Shown here one piece after another: positions 1-7,945 of a stretch of 64,000 nt of DNA; within the stretch, counting starts at the first letter, position 1; each line of letters opens with the position of its first letter. The stretch lies in the NCBI RefSeq assembly GCF_023159225.1, contig NW_025959325.1, forward strand, positions 1 through 64,000. The letters are read 5' to 3'. This DNA is from Perognathus longimembris pacificus (lineage: Eukaryota > Chordata > Mammalia > Rodentia > Heteromyidae). Below the pieces are notes generated by a model. That model did no database searches. It was given only the letters and a program-made list of their open reading frames with translations, and was not told the origin of the DNA. A program made the position numbers and the translations under genes.

Positions 1-70
1 CCAGCCCAGGCCCAGCGACCCCAGTGCTGCTGAAGCAGCAGGTGCAGCATGGCTGGCCCGGCGGGGACCC
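1..70 (-). pseudogene. CSF2RA: CSF2RA copy A degenerate WSXWS exon, cut by window edge
   Basis: The minus strand reads HLLLQQHWGRWAWAG up to the window start. It is the same exon as 57,400-57,480 in copy B, where it ends at a GTGAGC donor. WGRWA sits where the WSXWS box of class I cytokine receptors is expected. The 5' edge merges with the GGTTTCAAG minisatellite unit, so the acceptor is unclear. Confidence 0.6.
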
Positions 71-239
71 TTGAAACCTCCGACCGTGTGGGTGTGCACA
101 CACTCGGGGAGGAAGGGATGGGAGGGGGAGGGGTCACATGAAGTGGGGAGGGAGGGACACGTGACCCTCAGCTCCTTGCCCCAGCCCTCCCCACACGACT
201 CCACCTGCAAAGGCTCCCCCCCATGTGAGGCCTCTGAGG

Positions 240-975
240 ACACTTCAAATCACCACCTATCCACCCACAGGACCAGAATGGTCTTGGGGACACTTGAAAC
301 CACCCCCCCACCCAGATCCCCATTCCCCCGGGGACACTTGAAACCGCCGTGGGGACACTCAAAACTGCCCTACATCCACTCACAGGCCCAAGGTTTTCGT
401 GGGGACACTGGATACCGCCCTCCATCGATGCACACGCCGAGGGTTGCCTTGGAGACACTTGAAACCACCCCCTAAAGAACTGCCCCCATCATGGGACACT
501 TGAAACTGACCCTCACCCAGACCCCCTCCCCTTGGGGACACTTGAAACCGCCCTCCATCCACCCACAGGCCCAGGGTTGCCTTGGCGACGCTTAAAACCG
601 CCCCCTACAGAACCACTCCAACCCGGGGACACTTGAAACCGCCCTCCATCCACCCACAGGCCCAAGGTGGTCCTGGTTACAAATGAAACCACCCCCCCAA
701 GAGCCCCTCCCCATTGGGATACTAGAAAACACCCTTGGGACACTTGAAACCGCCCTGGGTACACTTGAAACCACCCACCACAGACCCCTGCCCACCCTGG
801 AGACACTTGAAACGAATCGCCCCAGACCCCTTCCCCCGGGAACACTTGAAACCGCCCTCCATCCACCCACAGGCCCAAAATGGTCCTGGGGACACTTGAA
901 ACCACCCCCCACCCAGAATCTCTACTCCTGGGGACACCTGAAACCTCCCTGGGGACAGTTGACACCGCCCTCTGC
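240..975. repeat. CSF2RA intronic minisatellite (GGGGACACTTGAAACC type)
   Basis: These are degenerate direct repeats built on GGGGACACTTGAAACCGCC with spacers such as CCTCCATCCACCCACAGGCCC. Unit length is variable, about 25-70 bp. The repeats fill the intron upstream of the WSXWS exon. Long ORFs on the minus strand (repeating GLWVDGGRFQVSP) are periodic by-products and not genes. Copy B has the same array at about 57,650-58,385. Confidence 0.9.
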
Positions 976-1179
976 TCCCCAAACTCCACCGTGTTGCTCC
1001 AGGAGCCCTAGGTCAGGGTGCGGGCTTCCCTGGCCCGGATGCACAGGCCTGGTGAGGCCCGGGTTCGAGGCCTGGCAGGGCGTAGGTGTTGTCTGAGCCT
1101 CCCAAGACCTCAATGTGGGGGGAGACTCGCCATGGGGCAGGGGTAAACTGAGGCACGGGGCGGTTCCAGGAGCACTCAC

Positions 1180-1212
1180 CGGGGAGTCCTGGGAGACCAG
1201 CTGGCCACCATG
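1180..1212 (-). other. Possible 33-bp mini-exon
   Basis: The minus strand shows a strong acceptor (CTCTGTTCTTTTAG), 33 bp, then a consensus donor (CCG then GTGAGT). One frame reads GGQLVSQDSP, loosely like the NLLINVSGD part of the CSF2RA second FnIII domain that should lie between the flanking exons. It could also be a chance splice-site pair. It is conserved unchanged in copy B (58,590-58,622). Confidence 0.35.
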
Positions 1213-1264
1213 CTAAAAGAACAGAGCACAGGCCTCAGTCAGCACTGACTGCGGGGCAGGGTGC

Positions 1265-1610
1265 TGGACCGTGTACTTCTGGGTGATGTGCTTAGTACTC
1301 CCACGTGCTGTGTGGAGTACTCCCCAGTGCTGGGCTGAGTACTCCCATTTCACACTAATCCTGAAACCCACCTCTCCCAACCAATACTGGACTGAGTAGT
1401 CCAGGGTGCTACAACCAGTACTCCCTGGTGCTGGACTGAGTACTTCCGGGTGCTTCACTGAGTACTCCCATCCCTCCCCGGGGCTGGACTGAGTACTCCC
1501 ATCCCACACCAATCCGGAACCCCCACCCCCTCCTGAACGTTGCTGGACTAAATACTCCCCGCCAGTGCTGGACCGAGTACTCCCGGGTGTTGCACTGAGT
1601 ACTCCCATGC
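1265..1610. repeat. Minisatellite with GAGTACTCCC core
   Basis: Repeats of about 20-30 bp are built on CTGAGTACTCCCRGGTGCTGGA and lie directly against the 1,608-1,736 exon. Copy B has the equivalent at 58,675-59,019 with a few unit changes. Confidence 0.88.
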
Positions 1611-1736
1611 ACAGGGGCAGCTGGTACCGGAAGTCGTGCTTGCTCCACTGCCTCCAGGTCCTGTGTGGCTCCCACCATACCTGCCAGCCCCGGGGGCCGC
1701 AGGCAATGCTCACGTTTCACAGGGGGTCAAAGTGTT
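1608..1736 (-). pseudogene. CSF2RA: CSF2RA copy A second FnIII domain exon with in-frame stop
   Basis: After acceptor GTTTTCAG the minus strand reads E-HFDPL-stop-NVSIACGPRGWQVWWEPHR then TWRQWSKHDFRYQL. This matches human [22 protein letters not shown] and QKLSYLDFQYQLDV. The stop is TGA at 1,717-1,719, where human has Ser (TCA to TGA is one change). The same TGA is in copy B. The 3' end runs straight into the GTACTC minisatellite, leaving no convincing donor. The lower boundary is approximate. Confidence 0.78.
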
Positions 1737-1769
1737 CTGAAAACTGCCACAGATGAATGGAGGGACACC

Positions 1770-2222
1770 GGGTGGGGTGGGGGGGCTCGAAACTGCCCTC
1801 GGTGGTGCCAGGGATACTTGAAACTGCCCTTGTGGGTCTTGGGGGACACTCAAAACTGCCCTGGATGCTCATGGGGACAGTGGAAACCGCCCTCCATCCA
1901 CCAAGGTGCTCGTGTGGACACTTGAAACCGCCCTCAGCGGTCTCGGGGACACTTAAAACCGCCCTGGATGGTCCTGGGAAAACTTGAAGCTGCTTTTGGG
2001 GGTCATGGGGAACCCTTGAAATCGCCCTAGGTGGTCTTGGGGATACCTGAAACTGCCCTCCATGCACCAAAGTGCTCGTGGGGATACTTGAAACCACTCT
2101 CGGTGGTCTCGAGGACACAAATCCGCCCTCGGTGTTCTTGGGGACACGTTAAACTGCCCTTGGTGGTCTCTGGGATACTTGAAACCGCCCTGGGTGGTCC
2201 AGGGGGTACTGGAAACCACCCT
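1770..2222. repeat. Minisatellite related to the GGGACACTTGAAACC family
   Basis: Units of about 40 bp carry GGGGAYACTTGAAACYGCCCT followed by a GGTGGTCTY spacer. They fill the intron between the 1,608-1,736 and 2,226-2,397 exons. Equivalent copy at 59,180-59,632. Confidence 0.88.
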
Positions 2223-2225
2223 CAC

Positions 2226-2397
2226 CAATTTCACGGGCATAGAGCCAGGCGTCCAGGAAGTGGACGGGGCCAGCGGGGCTCGAGCCGGTGACCAGGGCGT
2301 AGGTCTGGGCCCAGAGGCCAGCAAGATCGGGGAGGATGCAGCCCACCTGGAGGCCGGACTGGCACATGTCGGCCAGCACTCATGGTACAGGCCGGTC
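2226..2397 (-). pseudogene. CSF2RA: CSF2RA copy A exon LQVGC...FLDAW, frame-disturbed
   Basis: The minus-strand frame CQSGLQVGCILPDLAGLW, then TYALVTGSSPAGPVHFLDAW, aligns with human [22 protein letters not shown] and GIQFFDSLLD. It ends at a GTGAGG donor in phase 1. The acceptor CTCCCTAG is at 2,398-2,400. The exon is 172 bp, whereas a phase-1/phase-1 exon must be divisible by three (171 bp expected from the human gene). The upstream part seems to read in another frame (LYHECWPTC). A one-base insertion or a wrongly chosen acceptor would explain this. Confidence 0.8.
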
Positions 2398-2404
2398 CTA
2401 GGGA

Positions 2405-2585
2405 GTGGTGGGGCATTAGAAACTCACAATGGCCGAAGGGGGTGACATTAGAAACCGACAGTGGCCAACAGAGGTGGCATTACAAACTGACAATGCCAAA
2501 GAGAGGCGTTAGAAACTGACAATGGCGGGATGAGCGGGGAACATTAGAAACCGACAATGGTGGGGAGGGGGCATTGAAACCGGCA
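2405..2585. repeat. Minisatellite with CATTAGAAACTGACAATGG core
   Basis: About five units of 30-40 bp fill the intron between the 2,226-2,397 and 2,599-2,703 exons. Equivalent at 59,815-59,995. Confidence 0.85.
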
Positions 2586-2598
2586 GGGGTGGCCCCAC

Positions 2599-2703
2599 CT
2601 GGAGTCCGGATCCTGAAGGAATACTGTGTCCCCCGCGGTGCCTGCGGCCCCAGTGCCCATGAGCAGTTCAGGGCCTGGGCGTCGAAGACATAACACACAG
2701 GGC
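2599..2703 (-). pseudogene. CSF2RA: CSF2RA copy A cytokine-receptor domain exon (NCSW motif)
   Basis: After acceptor GTTTCCCCAG the minus strand reads PVCYVFDAQALNCSW then ALGPQAPRGTQYSFRIR, ending in phase 1 at GTGGGG (2,593-2,598). The C-x(9)-C-x-W pattern and GP-APR-QY string are the class I receptor signature and match human [21 protein letters not shown]. The length is 105 bp, a multiple of three, between phase-1 introns as expected. Confidence 0.87.
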
Positions 2704-2756
2704 CTGGGGAAACGACATGGCGGGGGGGGTGGAGGGTGGAGGGCCTGTGGGGAGAC

Positions 2757-2932
2757 TTACCCCTGACCCTTCAACCCCACGACCTCTGACCCTTCAACCC
2801 CAAAACCCCTGACCCTTCAACCCCATGTCCCCTGACCCGTCAACCCATGACCCCTGACCAGTTCAACCCCATGATTCCTGAACTTTCAACCCAATGACCC
2901 CTGAACCTTCAACCCCTGACCCTCGATCCACC
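2757..2932. repeat. Minisatellite with CTGACCCTTCAACCCC core
   Basis: Units of about 20 bp are rich in GACCCCTGA and TTCAACCCC. They fill the intron between the 2,599-2,703 and 2,960-3,083 exons. Copy B (about 60,170-60,350) has an extra insertion of about 18 bp. Confidence 0.88.
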
Positions 2933-2959
2933 CCCCTACCCGGAACCTCAGGACCTCAC

Positions 2960-3083
2960 CCGGGTTTGTGAACCCCAGGCCTTTGGTCAGGGGCCTCCTG
3001 GCCACAGTGAGTGTAACCTCAAACTCGACTCCCTGGTACCACAGGAGATCCCAGAATTCGCAGCTACATTGTCCGACGGGGAT
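2960..3083 (-). pseudogene. CSF2RA: CSF2RA copy A exon with CSCEF and GVEFEV motifs
   Basis: The minus strand reads IPVGQCSCEFWDLLWYQ then GVEFEVTLTVARRPL then GLGFTNPG. This aligns with human ECSCTFREICLHEGVTFEV and QKLLYPNSG with no gaps. It follows a pyrimidine-rich acceptor ending CTCTCCAAG and ends in phase 1 at a good GTGAGG donor (2,954-2,959). The match in length and cysteine positions is one of the main reasons for naming the gene. Confidence 0.82.
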
Positions 3084-3300
3084 CTTGGAGAGCGGGGGGG
3101 TCGGTGCCTTGACATAAACCGGAACACCTGGGAGATCCATTCGTCCATCCATGCCTCAACTTAGCCCCCGGAACACCAGGGAATGTGGGCCAGCCCACCC
3201 CTGCCTCAGTTTACCCCACCGCCCCCACCATTGGCCTCTCAGGGTGGGGGCCTGGTGTCTCCGTCGTGCCTTAATTGCCCCAACTGTCCAGCAGTGTGAC

Positions 3301-3474
3301 CGACCCCTTGTTCGGGTTCACAACGATGCACCGGGCCTCTGTGGTGGTGGCCACACAGTGCAAGCTTAGCCTGTGGCTCCTGGAGTCGAAGGTCAGGCCC
3401 AGGTCAGGTACAGGGTCAGGGGTCGCAGGGCCCAAGGTTGGGGGGGTCTCAGGGGTCAGGAGGGCGCGGGGAAG
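3301..3474 (-). pseudogene. CSF2RA: CSF2RA copy A N-terminal Ig-like/FnIII domain exon
   Basis: The minus-strand frame reads ALLTPETPPTLGPATPDP, then LGLTFDSRSHRLSLHC, then TEARCIVVNPNKG. This parallels the mature N-terminus of human CSF2RA (LLIPEKSD, NVRFDSRTMNLSWDC, SKCFLTDKKN), including the cysteine spacing. A possible acceptor (TTCTGGAAG) lies just upstream. The donor is weak (GTCACA at 3,295-3,300), so the lower boundary is approximate. The frame is open through the exon. The exon is absent from copy B. Confidence 0.7.
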
Positions 3475-3618
3475 CTTCCAGAAGATGGTGTGGGAGTCTC
3501 TGGTTGGGTTGGGGGGGTCACGAGGAACAAAGGTGAGAAGTCAGGATCATCCATACAAGGGTACTGTGTTCGAATCCTCCCTTGGGCTGATGGAGGAACC
3601 AGAAAGGAGGTGAGTTAC

Positions 3619-3757
3619 CCGGATGAGGTTCAGCCATGAGGACGAGGAGGAGGAGAAGGAGGAGGAGGAGGAGGAGGAGGAGGAGGAGGAGGGGGAGGAA
3701 GATGGAGGCTGCAGACCAGGGGAGGATCAGGGCAGGAGGCCTGGACCTGAAGAGCAC
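3619..3757 (-). pseudogene. CSF2RA: CSF2RA copy A signal-peptide exon with expanded Leu run
   Basis: The minus strand opens with ATG at 3,757 and reads through a (CTC)n tract giving about 17 consecutive leucines, then VLMAEPHPG, then a GTAACT donor at 3,613-3,618. The hydrophobic core followed by a PHP-type segment resembles the end of the human signal peptide (LPHPAF). The trinucleotide repeat appears to have expanded inside the signal sequence. The true start codon is uncertain because human CSF2RA has a shorter leader. This exon is deleted in copy B. Confidence 0.55.
3641..3695. repeat. (GAG)n/(CTC)n trinucleotide repeat
   Basis: A nearly pure GAG run on the plus strand lies inside the predicted CSF2RA signal-peptide exon and encodes leucines on the minus strand. 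Confidence 0.95.
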
Positions 3758-3770
3758 TGTGGAGAGAGCA

Positions 3771-4022
3771 ATGGGGATGGGTGGGTGGGTGGGTGGGTGG
3801 ATGATTGGGTGGATGGGTGGAAGAGTGGGTGGATTGATCGGTGGGGGGGTGGATGGGGGGGTGGATCTATGGGTGGGTGGATGGGTGGATGGGTGGGTGG
3901 ATGAATGATGGGTGGGTAGATGGGTGGGTGGATGGTTGGGTGGGTGGGTGGATGGATGGGTGGGTGGGTGGATGGGTGGGTGGATGGATGGGTGGGTGGG
4001 TGGATAATTGGGTGGGTGGGGG
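3771..4022. repeat. (GGGT/GGAT)n minisatellite upstream of CSF2RA
   Basis: Tetranucleotide repeats of GGGT and GGAT lie immediately 5' of the CSF2RA signal exon, with G-runs on the plus strand. The copy B version (about 60,391-60,668) differs in unit number and order. Confidence 0.95.
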
Positions 4023-4394
4023 ATGGGTGCTTGATCTCATCCCTCTCTCCTTCCCCCTCCCTCTCCTCCCTGGTGGCCCCTGGGGCTTTCACACTCACTG
4101 CAGGCCATTGGCACATCGGGTCGGGTGTGGGGCAGCCAGGGTGCCCGTCTTGGTTCCGGGGGTTTGGGCTGTCAGGTGTGGACCCCCGGGTGGTTGTCCT
4201 GGGGAGCTTGGGGCGGCTGGGCCCTGACGTTTCTGGGCTCCGGACGGGGAGTGGATGCCGCTTCCCCTTTCTCGCTTCTCCTGGGGGTTTCCTGGCTCCT
4301 GAGCATCTCATTCTCCTTTCTCGGGGATGGGGAAGCCAAGGCGGCACCCCGGTGAGGACAGGCCTTGGGGCCTCGGGGGTGCGGGTGCCATGCA
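4023..4394. other. GC-rich unique segment upstream of CSF2RA copy A
   Basis: This non-repetitive GC-rich stretch is conserved in copy B (60,670-61,035). It lies in the likely 5' flank of minus-strand CSF2RA. I see no convincing exon, TATA box or known motif. Confidence 0.4.
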
Positions 4395-4816
4395 CAGACA
4401 GACAGACAGACAGACAGACCTGAGTCCTCCTTGGGTGGTGGTGCTGGGTGCTGAGTCCTCCTGGGTGGTGGTATTGTGTGCTGAGGCCTCCTGGGTGGTG
4501 GTATTGAGTGCTGAGTCCTCCTTGGGTGGTGGTGCTGGGTGCTGAATCCTCCTTGGGTGGTGCTGGGTGCGTCTCCCAGACAGAGAGACACAGTCCAGTC
4601 AGAGGAATGGAGGGGCAGACAGAGGGACGGACATGTGGATTGGGAGACGGAAAAGGAGGGACGGGCGGACACACAGACGGAGAGAGGCGCAGACACACAG
4701 ACAGACAGACAGACAGGACAACATAGAGACAGACAGGGAGACAGACAGACGCACAAGAGATGGACAGACAGATGGACAGGGAGACAGACACATAGACAGA
4801 CAGATGGATGGACAGA
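4395..4816. repeat. (CAGA)n and CCTCCTTGGGTGGTGGTGCTGGGTGCTGA minisatellites
   Basis: A pure CAGA run is followed by four to five units of about 35 bp with TGGGTGGTGGT and GCTGAGTCCTCC, then degenerate GACAGACAGAG repeats. Duplicated at 61,039-61,460. Confidence 0.9.
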
Positions 4817-5319
4817 TGCAGGGGGCCCTGCACCCCGGGCGCTCTCCTGACCAGCAGGAGAGGCAAGGAGGCGCGCCCCTCCCCGCCGAGGGTGAACCCA
4901 GAATAGGTAATAAGCAGCAAGTCGCCCGCACGCAGCCCAACCCAACCTTTATGCCACAGTTAGATGGTCAGTCGACTTGGGCAGAGTTCAAGACCGCTCT
5001 CTGTTTATTGGCACGAACCCCATCTTAAGTATGGGCAATGGCAGCAGGAAGAGGAGGGGTGTAACATACCTAGTCAGGGGCTACGATTGGCGGTCGGAGC
5101 TGTCCGTCAAGGGTGGAAGGCCATGGGACCTCCCTAAGGGGCGGCCTGAGTCTATGTCACTACCAGCAGGACCACCCCAGGTTACTGCCTAGAGCTGCCT
5201 TCCAGTTCCGGACCCCGAAGGCAGGCGGGGTTAGCCAGGATCCCTCTCCCCGGAGGCGGTGCAACAGTCACACAACTCCAGGGCGTGCACAGTCGGGGCC
5301 AGGCGGTGCGCCCCACATC
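4817..5319 (-). mobile_element. IAP/ERVK-like LTR, antisense
   Basis: On the minus strand a polypurine tract (AAAAGGAGGAGA, about 5,320-5,332) is followed by TGTGGGGCGC, the typical start of an LTR. A polyadenylation signal AATAAA sits near 5,005 and the end is near TGCA at 4,817. The purine tract and the start resemble rodent IAP/ERVK elements. The 3' boundary is uncertain and no target-site duplication is evident. Sequence upstream on the minus strand (5,335-5,950) may be retroviral internal remnant, but no domain is recognised. Confidence 0.55.
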
Positions 5320-5334
5320 TCCTCCTTTTCTGTT

Positions 5335-6260
5335 TAATAAGCTGGTGGATGTCCTACTCGAGAAAGTGCCTGTCTTAGGTCGTCCCCCCTGAAGGATCTT
5401 ACCTGTCATTGGCTGGCCATCCTAGCTCGTCGGGCCACCCTGCCTATGAGGCTTGCCAGCCCCAGCAAAGGAACAAGGCGGGAGGAGAGGGGTCTGTGCT
5501 CAAGAGGAGGCCCTGCTATTTCTGCCTCACGCCTGTGCACTCTGGTAGGCTGCACATCCTGGAAGGGGCCATGACCAATTTCATAGGGTTCCCAAATGGC
5601 TAAAGGCAGCATAATGCTGCCAAACCACCGTTGACTGGACAGCTCTGGCTCATTGCTTAAGAACTAGGGGAAGCCTATTTGCCCTAGCATGGTCAGGTGT
5701 AAATACAGAGGCTATATAAGCACAGAGGCAAATGCAAACACAGGTCATGGGGGTCTCTCCCACGAGGAGGAGAGGGTAGGGGAGCCACCAGCATTCCTTC
5801 CAGAGGGACCAGCCAACACAGCAAGACTGCAGCTCCCAATGAACAGTACCCACACCTTGCTCCCTGTTGATCTTGCTAGCACCTGGCACTGGACCGTACA
5901 TGGGGGGAATGGAGTGGATCGGGTGAGAGAACAGAAACACTTATTTCCTTGAAGCTTAAGAACATAATGGGAGGGCTGAAAGTGAGGAAGTGGGTGGATG
6001 GACCTTGAATAAACATTCAGAACCATCTAGTTCTCCTTTCTGTTACAACCTAAAGCCTGCAAGACCAGAGATCTGTCACACAACTCTCCTCTATCTTATT
6101 GGCACCAAAAGGGTCCAAGGACATGTTAGATTGTTGCAGAGCCATAAATGAAGTACTCATTTTCAGTACTTGATGCACTTAGGGTACATTTGAAACCCAT
6201 TTCCCTCTTCTACCTTTACGCTTCTATCTCCCTAACACACCTGAAGCCAAGTTTATCATC
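5335..6260. other. Unassigned segment between LTR and COL25A1-like exon
   Basis: Sequence of moderate GC, conserved in copy B (61,979-62,904). It has short ORFs on both strands, none recognised. The part next to the polypurine tract may be internal ERVK sequence. Confidence 0.35.
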
Positions 6261-6261
6261 C

Positions 6262-6388
6262 AATTGAGGAGGAAGAGAGCAGAGGAGGAGGAGAGCAGAG
6301 GAGGAAGAGAGCAAAGGAGGCGGAGAGCAGAGGAGGAGGAGAGCAGAGGAGAGCAGAGGAGCTCAGAGGAGTGCAGAGGAGAGCATTA
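6262..6388. repeat. Purine-rich GAGGAGGAGAGCA minisatellite
   Basis: Repeats of GAGAGCAGAGGAGGA form a polypurine tract on the plus strand, just upstream of the COL25A1-like 5'UTR. Duplicated at 62,906-63,032. Confidence 0.9.
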
Positions 6389-6623
6389 TTTATTTTTGTT
6401 TGTTTTGCTCCCAGCTGGGAGGAGAGCCACAGGCTGAGGATGGTCCTTGCCTGCGGGTCCCCGTGCTGAGCCCCATACAGGTCCCTCACCGCGCCTGCCT
6501 GGCACCTACTCTGCCAACTACTTGTGCAGCCGCCAGGACTGAACTTTGGAGGACTTGTCGCTACTCCTCTGGCCAGTTGTCTTGGCAGGAGGTAGAAGGT
6601 GGCCAGAGGACCCCCCCCTTACC

Positions 6624-6892
6624 ATGCTGGTGAAGAAGCCTGTGGGGAAGGGAGCAGGGTGAAAGGCTGGATCTGAAGAACCCAGCCCTTCCAGGCAGCA
6701 TTGCACCTGTGCCATGCCCCCGTGCACCACCCTGGCCACCCTCCTCTCCGGGGTGGCCATGATTTCGTGTCTGTAACTTGGGGTGAAAACCAACGACCTT
6801 CAGGCGAGGATCCTCAACCTGGAATCTGCTAAAAGGGCACCCTCCGTTCCCCTGCTGCCGGAGAAGGCAGATCAGCTGAAGACCATAGTCAG
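6624..6892 (+). pseudogene. COL25A1: COL25A1-like first coding exon, copy A, two in-frame stops
   Basis: COL25A1 encodes collagen XXV (CLAC-P), a neuronal type II transmembrane collagen. From ATG 6,624 the plus strand reads MLVKKPVGKGAG, a TGA at 6,660-6,662, then SEEPSPSRQHC, MPPCTTLATLLSGVAMISCL, a TAA at 6,774-6,776, then LGVKTNDLQARILNLESAK and LLPEKADQLKTIV before a GTGTGT donor at 6,893. This follows the human N-terminus (MLLKKHAGKG, MPPCAVLAALL, LGVKTNDLQARI, LLPDTLDHLKTMV) without gaps. The stops replace an Arg and the Tyr after the transmembrane helix. One base also seems missing just before the donor. Both stops are present in copy B. Confidence 0.85.
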
Positions 6893-7610
6893 GTGTGTGA
6901 GGCTGGGCCTTGCTCGAGGGGGAGTTGCATGTGGATAGAATTTTGCACAGGTTCAGTCAGTCTACAGGATCCACCCTTACTGGTTATACAGTTGATTTGG
7001 GATGTGTGAGCCTCTGTGGTATCTATTTATTCAAGTCCCTTCCTTGGTTTCTCTCCAAGTCTGTGTGGAGGATCTTCCCTCTGTCTTCCTTAAGGATTGC
7101 ATGTTGCAATGGCAGTAGGGGCTTTGCCCGGCTGTTTAGTTTTGTGGAGTCTGGGCTGTCAGCATTCTCAGTTGTATGGAGAATATTCATTGTAATGCTC
7201 ACATCTGTTTTTCATTTGATAAGGTTAGGCCTTATCAATAGAGAATGGTAAGCACTCTTAAAAGTGAAATAAGCCCATAGATTTAAAAATTCATTTAACT
7301 CGGAATTCTTTTCATATTAAAGGTTTTAAAAATTGGGAAAAAAAGTTTTCCTTTGTTTTTTTGGAGGGGGAGAGTTAACAGAGGTTGTGCTCAGATATTG
7401 ATGAATGGAGAATTGAAAGGGATTCCTTTAAAGATGACTTAGACTCCAGTAGGGAGAGGGTAGTTTTTCTGCCAGTGGAGAGATGCAGTAGTTGCAGCCC
7501 GAATGTGATAAAGTATGTCTACAACATTGGCTGTTATTGATAGGACACACATTGCCATGAGCTGCATTGTTAGTGCCGGAGTTTTGCCTTGGCTGTGCAG
7601 GGAGAGGGTG

Positions 7611-7940
7611 TGTTAGGTCCTCTCCCTGAGGGCTATATGCAGATGTCCCCACCTAATTAAGTCTCCACCCAGTTACCTGGGTAACCTGCAGACCTGGAGG
7701 CAGTTACCTTTCCCTGAGGTCACCTCATAATCCACCTGGCCACACCCCTTGCCCCTGCCCTAGATAAAGCAGGGCTGGGTGGGGGTCGCGCTCTCTCTCT
7801 CTCCCCCCCCTCTCTCTCCCTTCTCTCTGGCCATGGATCATCTTGGCCACAGGCCAGCAGTTTGGTAATAAACTTTTCTCTCCTGCCTGAATACCGCGTG
7901 GCGTTCTCCTTTACCGGCTACCTACTTTAAAAACCTAACA
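7611..7940 (+). mobile_element. Solo LTR, MaLR/ERVL-like, with 5-bp target duplication
   Basis: The element begins TGTTAGG and ends CCTAACA, a perfect 7-bp inverted terminal pair. It is flanked by the 5-bp direct repeat GGGTG (7,606-7,610 and 7,941-7,945). It contains a TATA-like ATAAAGC near 7,763, a CT-rich tract and an AATAAA near 7,867. Length (330 bp) and 5-bp duplication fit a class III solo LTR. Confidence 0.85.
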
Positions 7941-7945
7941 GGGTG

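Larger units (their letters stand above)
1..3757 (-). pseudogene. CSF2RA: CSF2RA copy A: GM-CSF receptor alpha, degenerate, 3' end outside window
   Basis: CSF2RA is the ligand-specific class I cytokine receptor chain that pairs with the common beta chain CSF2RB at the plasma membrane. The minus strand carries exons in receptor order: a signal-peptide-like exon (3,619-3,757), an N-terminal domain exon with LTFDSR (3,301-3,474), a CSCEF...GVEFEV exon (2,960-3,083), an ALNCSWALGPQAPR exon (2,599-2,703), a LQVGC...FLDAW exon (2,226-2,397), a NVSIACG...DFRYQL exon (about 1,608-1,736) and a degenerate WSXWS exon (1-70). Each matches the human CSF2RA exon in content, several with phase-1 junctions. 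Disruptions are an in-frame TGA at 1,717-1,719, a 172-bp exon between phase-1 introns, and a weak or absent donor where a minisatellite abuts the 1,608-1,736 exon. IL3RA is a relative, but the NCSW-GPQAPR-TQY and CSCEF signatures fit CSF2RA better. Confidence 0.85.
1..7355. repeat. Segmental duplication, copy A (window-truncated)
   Basis: This block recurs at 57,411-64,000 in the same orientation. The offset is 57,410 bp up to about position 2,900 and 56,644 bp after about 4,100. The change comes from an 810-bp deletion in copy B and length changes in simple repeats. Identity by eye is about 99%. Copy A is cut by the window start and copy B by the window end, so neither duplication boundary is visible. 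The block holds minus-strand CSF2RA exons, an ERVK-like LTR and the first COL25A1-like exon. Confidence 0.95.

Noticed and set aside
513..989. Long minus-strand ORF rich in GGRFQVSP repeats
   Set aside because: It is the periodic translation of an intronic minisatellite, with no domain and several overlapping frames of equal quality.
1717..1719. TGA as a selenocysteine codon in CSF2RA
   Set aside because: No family precedent, human has Ser here, and other lesions indicate decay.
3727..4920. 397-codon minus-strand ORF ([10 protein letters not shown] and CLSVCLSV repeats)
   Set aside because: It results from GGGT/GGAT and CAGA simple repeats lacking stops in some frames. It overlaps the LTR and has no coding signature.
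7400..7660. Possible retroviral or coding ORF on the minus strand near the solo LTR
   Set aside because: The short ORF overlaps the LTR start and has no recognisable motif.
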